A stretch of 50,068 nucleotides of DNA from NCBI GenBank assembly GCA_029258755.1, contig JAPDKC010000062.1, positions 1-50,068 of the forward strand, given 5' to 3'. The position numbers and the translations under genes are program-made. The notes below the pieces were generated by a model. The model worked only from the letters and a program-made list of their open reading frames with translations, ran no database searches and was not told where the DNA came from. Shown here in pieces: positions 25,311 to 33,115 of the stretch (the first letter of the stretch is position 1; every line of letters begins with the position of its first letter). Origin of the DNA: an archaeon. GTDB lineage: Archaea; Iainarchaeota; Iainarchaeia; Iainarchaeales; DTGL01.

Positions 25311-25481
25311 TTAGTCACCTAACGCCTTTCTCGTTTTTGTTACAATCTTCTGCGAGTTTTGAAACATGGGCTTTACTATGCTTATAAGCAATATTGCTAC
25401 TATCGCCAGTACCAAAAGCATATAGATTGCGGACCACTCGCTTTGGGCTTTTTCTTCACATAAAATTTTTTTTATCTCCAT
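25311..25481 (-). CDS. Small type IV pilin-like protein (56 aa)
   Basis: A 56-residue protein read from the ATG at 25481 to the TAA at 25313-25311. The leader EEKAQSEWSAIYML (K11-A12-Q13) runs into a hydrophobic helix (LLVLAIVAILLISIV) and a short basic tail. This matches small archaeal type IV pilins whose mature part is little more than the helix, so it could be the major pilin or a core subunit. It is first in a cluster of five minus-strand genes, next to a strong TATA-like element. It is short enough to be missed by length cut-offs. Confidence 0.7.
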   Translation of the reverse strand: MEIKKILCEEKAQSEWSAIYMLLVLAIVAILLISIVKPMFQNSQKIVTKTRKALGD

Positions 25482-25489
25482 CACTAAGA

Positions 25490-25514
25490 ATTAATCCTTT
25501 CCAATATTTAAATG
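25490..25514 (-). promoter_or_regulatory. Pilin cluster promoter element
   Basis: Read on the minus strand, ATTTAAATATTGG followed by AAAGGATTAATT lies just before the 56-residue pilin gene. TTTAAATA is the TATA box candidate. The TATA core and its downstream flank recur in inverted orientation at 25590-25612 facing the metallopeptidase gene, with a 3-nt length difference. The distance to the ATG is short, so the transcript may be nearly leaderless. Confidence 0.5.
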
Positions 25515-25589
25515 TTTATTACGCAATTATGTGACTTTTGAAAACTTGCAGAGCTAGCGTGGATAAGAAAATATTAAAAACAAACAAAA

Positions 25590-25612
25590 CCTTTAAATAT
25601 TGGATTAATTTT
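25590..25612 (+). promoter_or_regulatory. Metallopeptidase operon promoter element
   Basis: CCTTTAAATATTGG followed by ATTAATTT lies 25-47 nt before the ATG at 25637. TTTAAATA at this distance is a good TATA box. It shares its core with the divergent pilin promoter at 25490-25514. The 75 nt between the two elements hold no gene. Confidence 0.55.
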
Positions 25613-25636
25613 TAACTTTTAGTAAAGTGAGCTAAA

Positions 25637-28087
25637 ATGGTTATGGTAAAAAGCTTTCGTCCTTTCGAGAAGACTTCCGTCATTCTCATAACCTTAATGA
25701 TGTTTTATTTCGGCACTATCTATGCGCAGGAGGGAAAGCTTGTTAAAGATAGTGTTGGGGTTTTCTCCTCATTAGAAGGAAAGCTTCAAGGAACAGTACC
25801 AACTGTGATAAATGAGTTAAGCAACGCTGAGCTCAGAGCTGGAAAGCTTGCGGAAATAAAAAAGGATGGCTCCTCCTGGACGCTTTATGAAAGCATTCCT
25901 GTCGGGCTTTTAATCACCAGTAAAGAGAAGTCGTTGGAGGATTTGAAGCTTATATATTACTTGGAAGGTTTTGAAGAACTTGATGTTTCTCTCTACGCTA
26001 CGTGGCAATTTGAGTTTTGGGAGTTTTATTTTACAGATGCTTTGGTAAAGGAAGGCACTTTCTGCGGCCCAAAACCTGTTGGTGCGGTAGCGGTATTAGA
26101 CCTCTCCGAAAAATTTATAAGTGCTCCTACGGTTATGAAAGCCAGACCCAAGTTTATAAAAGCATTTGTATTTGTCCCTTGGAACAAAGGAAAGTTCCAA
26201 ATATGTCTCACAACAAAACCCATCGAATTCTCTGCGATTGCTATGGTACCTGGCACACCAAAAGTCGCAGAGTTTGTTTTAGAATCGCACAGAAGTTCCG
26301 AAGAGTTACAACTTGGCATTATTCCAACAGAAGACTTGGGAAATGCTGAGAGATGGATTTCTTTTATAAAACGCTCATTAAGCAAAGGTTTTGCAGCGAT
26401 GTATGATACTGGCAAAAGCTATGTTATCTATTGGCACCCTACTCCATGGTATGTAAAAGAAACCCCTCCAAAAATAACGTTGATAAAATTTAAACCCGAG
26501 CAACCTATCGCAAGCGATTCTTCCCTACAATGTTGCGTGTATGCAGAAGACACAGATAGCAAGACCCTTGAATTCGAAATAAAGTGGTACATAAAACCCC
26601 GCAAAGCGGAGTATCTTCAACCCTCTAGCGCGGAAGAAGATTTTTCGTTCTATTCCTCAAGTTCAGGAAGCGGCGAAGACCATTACTGTAATACCCTGAA
26701 TATATCCCCAAATTTCGGTGAGAGGAATATAGACCAAGTGTTGTGTCTTGCAGAGGTTTCGGATGGAAAAGCCAGGGCTAGAATGGCGGCAAAAGTAAGC
26801 ATCTCTTATGAAGAGGGCGAGGAAGTACCTGAAGCTGAGGAGAAGGATTCTGACAGAGATGGCGTTCCAGATAGCACGGACAAATGTCCTTATAAGAAGG
26901 GTTCGCCACAAAATTCTGGGTGTCCTGCCCCAAAACCAGAAAAACCAGAAACGAAAGATAAAATACCAAAAGTTGGCAAAGATGTTAAGGTAATGTTTAT
27001 TTTTATGCCCATCGATTGGCAAGGAAGCAACGAAGATTTCAAAAAGGAAGTAAATAACGTTCTGTCTACACTCAAAGAGGCTTCTGGCTGTGGGGAGGAT
27101 CTAAATTATCATGCGATAATACTTCCAAAGGAAGTGCAATCACAACCAAACTGCAACATAATAACACTTCAAAAATGCATAGACACTGCAGAATTGCTTA
27201 GAGATGTGTATAAATGTGTGCTAAGTGCAACAGGCATAACGCTTAATAACCCCAAAATTGTTTTTGTCGGTCTCACAAATAAAAATCCTCTAGAATCTAA
27301 GGGAAAGTTTGGATTTAAAATGATGGAAGAGGGCACTTGCAAGGAGGTATCAATTATAGGCTTTCATATACCTCCTTCTGTTGCAGGCGGAACGGACACC
27401 GAAGTAACGATCGCTATTATAGATAAAGTTCATGATCCGCTATATCAAGCTCCAATACATGAGTTGGGACATACCTTGGGTTTCTGTGAGCAATATTCAA
27501 TTTTGGATCATTTAAGGCAGGATATTACCATGAGAGCGGTAACAGGAAAAGGATGCACAAATAAGTACCCAGGCCCTTACACTATAAACGATGAGGATTC
27601 CATATCTTTTCCCGCAAGACTAGGAGTTCCCTATCCGAAATGCCCAGATGAGATTCCTTCCACCTACTGCCCAGAAATAATAGCAGTAAATGCTCCTGTG
27701 ATTGAAATACTTCAAATAGAAGAAAAAGCACCCACAAAAATCCAAACTACACAACAACTTGCAAGCGGCCGGATAGTGCAAATTATAAAAGATGGTTATA
27801 TCGTTCCCAAAAAATTATTTTTAGAAGAGATTCTCGTCCCCGAAAATTATCAAGCTTTACAGAAATATTTAAAACAACTGAATGAAAAAATTGAAACAGC
27901 ACTTCCCAGTACTGATTGTTTAGGTCGCATAACTGAGTATGGAAATGCAAGAAGTGCCATGGGCCCATCGCCGAACACCCTTTCTATAATGGGTTCTTAT
28001 TTCCCTTCTCTAGGAACCAGCAAATCTACGCCAAGGATTTTTGATTGTTTTGAAAAGGAAGTAATCAGAAGGGAGTGGTGTGGGTGA
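25637..28087 (+). CDS. Exported zinc metallopeptidase with PKD-like and calcium-binding-type repeat
   Basis: 816 residues with a signal peptide (SVILITLMMFYFGTIYAQ). Order of parts: a beta-rich N-terminal region; a PKD/Ig-like domain at about residues 275-395, similar to the one in the protein at 13438-15582 (ASDSSLQCCVYAEDTDS, IKWYIKP); a thrombospondin-type-3-like repeat (DSDRDGVPDSTDKCP, about 404-418); a Pro/Lys linker; then a catalytic domain with HELGHTLGFCE (about 608-618), an HExxH zinc motif with a downstream Glu as possible third ligand. Likely an extracellular protease for surface-protein maturation or prey/host contact. An ATG at 25643 is also possible. Cotranscribed with the next two genes. 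Confidence 0.78.
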   Translation: MVMVKSFRPFEKTSVILITLMMFYFGTIYAQEGKLVKDSVGVFSSLEGKLQGTVPTVINELSNAELRAGKLAEIKKDGSSWTLYESIPVGLLITSKEKSLEDLKLIYYLEGFEELDVSLYATWQFEFWEFYFTDALVKEGTFCGPKPVGAVAVLDLSEKFISAPTVMKARPKFIKAFVFVPWNKGKFQICLTTKPIEFSAIAMVPGTPKVAEFVLESHRSSEELQLGIIPTEDLGNAERWISFIKRSLSKGFAAMYDTGKSYVIYWHPTPWYVKETPPKITLIKFKPEQPIASDSSLQCCVYAEDTDSKTLEFEIKWYIKPRKAEYLQPSSAEEDFSFYSSSSGSGEDHYCNTLNISPNFGERNIDQVLCLAEVSDGKARARMAAKVSISYEEGEEVPEAEEKDSDRDGVPDSTDKCPYKKGSPQNSGCPAPKPEKPETKDKIPKVGKDVKVMFIFMPIDWQGSNEDFKKEVNNVLSTLKEASGCGEDLNYHAIILPKEVQSQPNCNIITLQKCIDTAELLRDVYKCVLSATGITLNNPKIVFVGLTNKNPLESKGKFGFKMMEEGTCKEVSIIGFHIPPSVAGGTDTEVTIAIIDKVHDPLYQAPIHELGHTLGFCEQYSILDHLRQDITMRAVTGKGCTNKYPGPYTINDEDSISFPARLGVPYPKCPDEIPSTYCPEIIAVNAPVIEILQIEEKAPTKIQTTQQLASGRIVQIIKDGYIVPKKLFLEEILVPENYQALQKYLKQLNEKIETALPSTDCLGRITEYGNARSAMGPSPNTLSIMGSYFPSLGTSKSTPRIFDCFEKEVIRREWCG

Positions 28088-28809
28088 ATAAGGCGTATTG
28101 TTTGGGAATTTTGGTATTGCTTGCAATGTCTTCCGCCTATGCTCAAAGCACTGAAAAATTGCTATTTTTTAGAATAAGTTGGAATGAGGGAAAATACGTT
28201 ATAGATGATGTAAAGGTTATCCTTGGAGAAGTCCCAGAAGTATCCTATGAAGAAGAATATCTAATAAAGCTTAAGGATTCCTCTGGAAATACTCTTTACC
28301 AGACATCTGTGCGAAAAATAAATATGCAGCTTGAGGTTTCAGAGATACCTGATATTGGTGATTATGCTGTTGCTATAGATGAGAATTTTGCACAACTAAC
28401 CGTGAACTATGATGAAGTATTCGGCACAAAAGAAGGGCAAATGTTTCTTGTGGTGCCCTATGTAGAAGAAGCTTCTTCTTTAGTATTTCAACACGGAAAG
28501 ATTAAGCTTGCCGAATACCCCTTAAAAAAGCTGTGCAATAACAACGGCATCTGCGAACAAAACGAGAATTACTTAAGCTGTGCAAGCGACTGCAAGCCAG
28601 ATGAAAAAGATGGTTATTGCATAAGATTTAAAGATGATGTATGCGATCCGGATTGTGCTTACGGAATAGACCCAGATTGCGAAAAAAAGCATGCCAAAAG
28701 CAGGCCCGATATCTTCAAGCTTTTAAGGGATAAAATTTCTTATATCATTCTCTTTATAATTATAGGAAGCATTATCGCATATTTTTACTTTGTTAAAAAA
28801 AGGAAGTGA
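28084..28809 (+). CDS. Exported Cys-rich protein with C-terminal membrane anchor
   Basis: About 241 residues. A signal peptide (LGILVLLAMSSAYAQ) is followed by a beta-rich domain. A Cys/Asp-rich part then resembles the archaeal CGNGICE-type module (CNNNGICEQNENYLSCASDC, then VCDPDCAYGIDPDC), which may bind calcium. One membrane segment near residue 220 ends in a basic tail. The GTG at 28084 overlaps the preceding TGA by 4 nt. It sits between the metallopeptidase and a PEGA-like anchor protein and may act with them on the outer face of the membrane. Confidence 0.7.
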   Translation: MNKAYCLGILVLLAMSSAYAQSTEKLLFFRISWNEGKYVIDDVKVILGEVPEVSYEEEYLIKLKDSSGNTLYQTSVRKINMQLEVSEIPDIGDYAVAIDENFAQLTVNYDEVFGTKEGQMFLVVPYVEEASSLVFQHGKIKLAEYPLKKLCNNNGICEQNENYLSCASDCKPDEKDGYCIRFKDDVCDPDCAYGIDPDCEKKHAKSRPDIFKLLRDKISYIILFIIIGSIIAYFYFVKKRK

Positions 28810-28814
28810 AAGCA

Positions 28815-30278
28815 ATGCCAGAGTATGGAGGAGGCGCATATTTAGAATATGAAAGCGAGCTTGAAGAGACCCTTCCGGAAAAGATAAAAAGAAATGCAAA
28901 AAAGATTGTTGCTGCAATAATTGTAATAGCTGTGCTCTATCTTCTCTATTACTATTTTATAGCATCGCTAAAAAAAGTTGAGATAACCATAGTCGGACTC
29001 GATAATGCAAGCTTGGACTCAGCCAGAATAGAGATACTTTCTGAAGATGGAAAAGCATTATTCTATAAGGGAAAGGGTCTAAAGCATTATACAACCACGC
29101 TTAGGGAAGGCAAATATATGGTAATAGTAAAAGCCCTTGACTTTGTGGAAAAAGAAACTATGATTGATGTCATGGCAGACGAAGAAAATTCATTCAGAAT
29201 AGCTCTGGAAAAAGATTTAAAGACGAAAATAAAGAAGGTATACATGCCCTCACGATTATATTTAGGGCAAAACCTGAATGTAAAAGTCATTCTTGAAAAT
29301 AGAGGTAACTTTGCTGAAAAAGTTGATTTAGTGCTTGAGGATAGCTTCTCTGAGCTTTTGTGTGAGGATACAGGAGAAATTACAATTCGGGCAAACTCTG
29401 AGGAAGAGGTAAACATAAAATGCACTGTGCCAAACGAATTTGACATACCACGAGGAAAATATTCCATAAAGAAGAATTTCAAGATTAGGATAAAATATAC
29501 AAAGAAAGCGATAAGCAAGTCCGTGGAAGTTTTCCTAGCCCCGGAATTAAAAGCAAATCCGATAACCTTCAGAGTTGACCCAGCATCAAAACCTAAAGAC
29601 AGGAAAAAATTTAAGATCTACAATAAAAGCAAATATGCTGTAGAAGACCTCAACGTCTATTTCGAAATAACTTCAGCCAAAGAAAACGATCCCGAAGAAG
29701 TAGCAACTTGGATAAGATTCGCGAAAGAATCCGGAGAAAAAGAATCTGTAGCTAAAGTTAACTATATACCGCCAAAGGAAGATGTGGAACTTATCATAGA
29801 AGTGGTTGTCCCTCCCACGGCAAAGGAGGAAACCATCTACGGATACGCTGTAATTGCGGCAGATTTTCTAGCCGAACCTATAAAAGTACCCTTAACCATA
29901 GAGGTTGTAAGAGAGGTTGAGGTAAAGCTAGAGCTAACCTTAAGCTCAAGCCATGTTTCATTCACTTCTAAAGACATAGGAAAAGACAAACTCCTATATA
30001 TAAAGGTTTATAACAGAGGCGATCTGGAAGTTTCAAACATAAGGATTGCTATCGAAAATCAGAGCGAATGCACAAGCGAATGGCTACACCCCCTAACTAA
30101 AGATACTATTCCTTCTATACCTTCCAAAGAAAGCAGAGAGCTTCCATATGTTGTTAAGGCAAACTCTGTGGGGGTTGTAAGGTGCGTGGTAAAAGCTATT
30201 TACCAAAACCCTCTTCCGCCCTACGACCTAAAAGAAACAACCCCCGAAGTACTGGAAATTCATGTAAAAGAGATCTAA
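28815..30278 (+). CDS. Membrane-anchored PEGA-like and Ig-like repeat protein
   Basis: About 487 residues. No signal peptide: a short acidic N-terminus (EYESELEETLPEK) is followed by one membrane segment (about residues 30-50, ending in YLLYYYFIAS). Outside, a PEGA-like domain comes first (SARIEILSEDGKALFYKGKG, YMVIVKALDFVEKE). Three or four Ig-like repeats follow, related in style to those at 12-17 kb. ATG at 28815 is chosen with AAGTGA upstream; a GTG at 28806 would give a 4-nt overlap with the previous stop. Probably a scaffold that presents or guides the proteins encoded upstream. Confidence 0.7.
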   Translation: MPEYGGGAYLEYESELEETLPEKIKRNAKKIVAAIIVIAVLYLLYYYFIASLKKVEITIVGLDNASLDSARIEILSEDGKALFYKGKGLKHYTTTLREGKYMVIVKALDFVEKETMIDVMADEENSFRIALEKDLKTKIKKVYMPSRLYLGQNLNVKVILENRGNFAEKVDLVLEDSFSELLCEDTGEITIRANSEEEVNIKCTVPNEFDIPRGKYSIKKNFKIRIKYTKKAISKSVEVFLAPELKANPITFRVDPASKPKDRKKFKIYNKSKYAVEDLNVYFEITSAKENDPEEVATWIRFAKESGEKESVAKVNYIPPKEDVELIIEVVVPPTAKEETIYGYAVIAADFLAEPIKVPLTIEVVREVEVKLELTLSSSHVSFTSKDIGKDKLLYIKVYNRGDLEVSNIRIAIENQSECTSEWLHPLTKDTIPSIPSKESRELPYVVKANSVGVVRCVVKAIYQNPLPPYDLKETTPEVLEIHVKEI

Positions 30279-30288
30279 AACAAAAAGC

Positions 30289-30319
30289 GTGCTTTTAATC
30301 TTTTTATTATGGAAAGCAC
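30289..30319. terminator. Bidirectional terminator candidate between convergent operons
   Basis: A 7-bp inverted repeat (GTGCTTT and AAAGCAC) with a T-rich loop lies in the 47-nt gap between the plus-strand operon ending at 30278 and the minus-strand operon ending at 30326. It could stop transcription in both directions. Confidence 0.4.
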
Positions 30320-30325
30320 TTAACC

Positions 30326-30775
30326 TTAGCTCGAAATTTCTGGTTTTCCTCCTATGGAAATATAGCAAACTATAGGGCATTCTTCGAGGTCTTCCAACAC
30401 GCACTGAAAGAAAACATCGATTTTGTCTGTTCTTTCTGCTTTAAGTGTTTTTTCATCAATTACCTTAAAAATACTCCGATGCGACTGAAATCGGATGCAT
30501 TCTTCTGGCATGTTGTACATTCTTGCAAATGGTTTAACAGAGTAAATCCCGCTCACAAGTTTTAACTCTTTTCTAACTACAAGCCCGTATTCAGGCTTAT
30601 CTGGTGTTGTTGGGGAAGCCAATGCTGAAGCAAAACCCTCCATAAGTCTCTGTTCGCTTGCTTTTAATTCTTGGGATGCGAAATAGTGAATGGCGCTTAT
30701 TATTATTACAAGGACTGTGAGCCCGAATATTGCTGCAACAAGCAATCTGAAAGGCCAAAAGTAACCTCTTCCCAT
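30326..30775 (-). CDS. Small membrane-anchored protein of the pilus operon
   Basis: 149 residues. A very short leader (GRGYFWPFR) precedes one hydrophobic helix (LLVAAIFGLTVLVIIISAIHYF); the outer domain of about 110 residues carries three or four cysteines near its end (FFQCVLEDLEECPIVCY). The layout is that of a minor pilin-like or assembly protein. It follows the platform gene by 12 nt and ends the VWA-ATPase-platform operon. GGGGT lies 5 nt before the ATG. Confidence 0.6.
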   Translation of the reverse strand: MGRGYFWPFRLLVAAIFGLTVLVIIISAIHYFASQELKASEQRLMEGFASALASPTTPDKPEYGLVVRKELKLVSGIYSVKPFARMYNMPEECIRFQSHRSIFKVIDEKTLKAERTDKIDVFFQCVLEDLEECPIVCYISIGGKPEISS

Positions 30776-30787
30776 ATCGAACCCCTT

Positions 30788-33115
30788 TTATAGGAAAGCA
30801 CCTATCATTATATTGGAAAACATAACTGAGACCACATACAGCACTAAAGCAACTGGTAAGTATTTAGCTATATTCATTTTTACAAGCAGGTTATTATCTT
30901 CTTCCAGCTTCGTAGCAAAGTATATTATGATAAGCACTATTTCCATCACATATGTACCGACAATAAGGATAAACATCATGGGCTCAGCAATTTGTGTGAT
31001 AGCTTCTACCTTTATCCACTCTAATATGTTAGCTCTCGCAAAAGGCCCTGGCATGCTTCGAGTGATCAATGTTTGCCTCTTTGTATACTCAAATACTCCG
31101 GATTCAACAACCTTAACCGTTGTTTGGACAACAATCTTGTAAAGGGCTGTGGTAACCCCTAAAACAATTGGAGTAATGATAACTCCCATTGTCATCATCA
31201 TAGTAGTGATATCTCTAACAAGAGATTTGAGGAGCTTTGCAACCCTCTCAGAATTATCAAGCTGCAATGCAAATGAAACCAAGCTTCTTGACGCTATGTT
31301 AACTCCTAAAGCAACAGCATCTAAAGCAAGACGCATTCCTGTTTTTATAATGTTCGAAGGTTGTTTTTCAGCTGCACCATATTTATGGTCAAAAAACGCG
31401 GAATACAAAGGCATACCAAGAACGTTAATATTGTCCAAAGCTTTAGAGAAAACCTCTTTGGAAATAAGGTAATGGGGAAGGAATTCAACCGCGTGCTTTA
31501 TTGCTTCTTCCATCGGCTTGTTTTCACCTAAGCGAGAAGCAATTATATAGATGGAATCCTTAAATTCATATTCCATTTGAATTACCTTTTCTTGCATCTT
31601 TCTTTTGTATACATTGTTATAATACAGCCAAATAAACAAACATGCTGAAATCGTCAGCAAGATCCCAAACCAAAGGTTATAAGGAGTAATATCGTTGCCC
31701 GGAGTCATGAAAAATGTAAGCCGTGCCAATCTTACTTCATGCTCTGCCTTTTTTTTCAGTTCTTCCCCACTTAAGCCCGATGCCCTCAAACTTCTAAGCA
31801 CAATCTTGTAGTACTCGCCTTCAGGTATATCAAAATATGTGGGCGGATACCCATTCATCTTTAAAACTTCTTCCTCAGTTTTGTCGGCAGGTATTATTTG
31901 AACGATTTCCTCACCAGCAAGCGAAATTAGCATAGATTTTGGTGGAAATCCTTCCACATGGAGATAATAAGAGCCCAATATGCCAACAACAGCTACGATG
32001 AAAACAACCGTTTTTATATCCATAGTGCCGGACTTTGTTTTGATTTTTCCTTTGGGAGGTAAGCCGGGGTAATTATCTGGTATTTCTGGAGCTTCATAAA
32101 CAGGAGGTCTTGTTTTTATTATTCCTCTGGCAAAGTAAAGAGCCAAAAGGGGAAGCGAAATATTGTAGATAAAAATCAGCACTAAAGGATTCGCCCAAGG
32201 CATTCCTGTAAACACAGAACCCACTGGAAGGATAACTATAAGAATTACTGGCAGAAGTATGCCTATATAAAACAGTGCTATTGAGGGCTGTATTAAACTA
32301 TGCGCGTAATTTTCCATCTTTTCTTTTATTGAGCTTAGAAGTTCATCCATCGTTCTATTTAACAGAACCTCACGCTTTGCTTCACTCTCTTCAAGGATGC
32401 ATGCCCTTATTCGCATTAGGGCTCTTTTGAATTCTGGTGCATATTTGCCCCAGCGATAAGCAATGCTATCTAATCCTTCTGCGATTGTGGCATAGACCCC
32501 TAACTCAAGCTCCCATAACATTTTCTTGAAGTCAAGAGCTATCTGTCCTCTGCCATGGGAAGCTGCAAATTCTGCCGCTTGCTCAAGATTGGGTGTAAGC
32601 TTTAGGGACATTATTATATAACCTACAATTTCTGGAATATAAGCCAAAGATTTTTTTATCTCCACATTAACAGCTACTAAGGGATAACGCTGAACATACC
32701 TCGTAATAAAAAGAGAGGCCACAAGAAAGCCCAGTAGAGGCAGATAAGCGCCGAAAGGAACGACTCTAAGAGTTTTTACTGCGGGTGAGAGTATTAGCAT
32801 AACCCAAACAAGCAAACCTGTAATCAAAACTATGAAGAAAACAAATCTTACAGCAGCGCTAAATTCTTCTGGCTTAAGCTCCCAGCCGAGCAAATCTATA
32901 GCGCTCTTATACTCCTCGCTAAATGGTTTATCGCTTCCAAGAGTTGGAAAGAGCTTATAAATCCTTTTACAAAATCTTACAAATGCTGGCCTTCGCTTTT
33001 TCTTTAGTTCATGCTCTCTTTCCTTCCAAAATACATCCCTAGGGACAACTATCTTTCTGTAAAGTTCGCCTATGCTTACCTCCCTTTTAGCTTTTCTATC
33101 CCTTCTTCTTGGCAT
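30788..33115 (-). CDS. Type IV pilus/Tad-like platform membrane protein, two T2SSF-like halves
   Basis: 775 residues with about eight to ten membrane segments and two T2SSF/TadC-like regions. The first (about residues 150-310) has the typical soluble helical stretch LAYIPEIVGYIIMSLKLTPN and RIRACILEESEAKREVL before membrane segments. The second (about 510-700) has MEYEFKDSIYIIASRLGENKP and RLALDAVALGVNI. Between them lie membrane segments and a loop rich in Lys, Pro and Glu. The protein would sit in the membrane beneath the pilus and couple to the ATPase encoded just upstream; its start overlaps that gene by 20 nt. The double arrangement resembles a fusion of TadB and TadC-like halves. Confidence 0.85.
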   Translation of the reverse strand: MPRRRDRKAKREVSIGELYRKIVVPRDVFWKEREHELKKKRRPAFVRFCKRIYKLFPTLGSDKPFSEEYKSAIDLLGWELKPEEFSAAVRFVFFIVLITGLLVWVMLILSPAVKTLRVVPFGAYLPLLGFLVASLFITRYVQRYPLVAVNVEIKKSLAYIPEIVGYIIMSLKLTPNLEQAAEFAASHGRGQIALDFKKMLWELELGVYATIAEGLDSIAYRWGKYAPEFKRALMRIRACILEESEAKREVLLNRTMDELLSSIKEKMENYAHSLIQPSIALFYIGILLPVILIVILPVGSVFTGMPWANPLVLIFIYNISLPLLALYFARGIIKTRPPVYEAPEIPDNYPGLPPKGKIKTKSGTMDIKTVVFIVAVVGILGSYYLHVEGFPPKSMLISLAGEEIVQIIPADKTEEEVLKMNGYPPTYFDIPEGEYYKIVLRSLRASGLSGEELKKKAEHEVRLARLTFFMTPGNDITPYNLWFGILLTISACLFIWLYYNNVYKRKMQEKVIQMEYEFKDSIYIIASRLGENKPMEEAIKHAVEFLPHYLISKEVFSKALDNINVLGMPLYSAFFDHKYGAAEKQPSNIIKTGMRLALDAVALGVNIASRSLVSFALQLDNSERVAKLLKSLVRDITTMMMTMGVIITPIVLGVTTALYKIVVQTTVKVVESGVFEYTKRQTLITRSMPGPFARANILEWIKVEAITQIAEPMMFILIVGTYVMEIVLIIIYFATKLEEDNNLLVKMNIAKYLPVALVLYVVSVMFSNIMIGAFL

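Noticed and set aside
26663-27022. A minus-strand frame opposite the metallopeptidase
   Set aside because: It lies wholly within a gene with clear zinc and calcium-type motifs and shows no ribosome binding site or recognisable motif.
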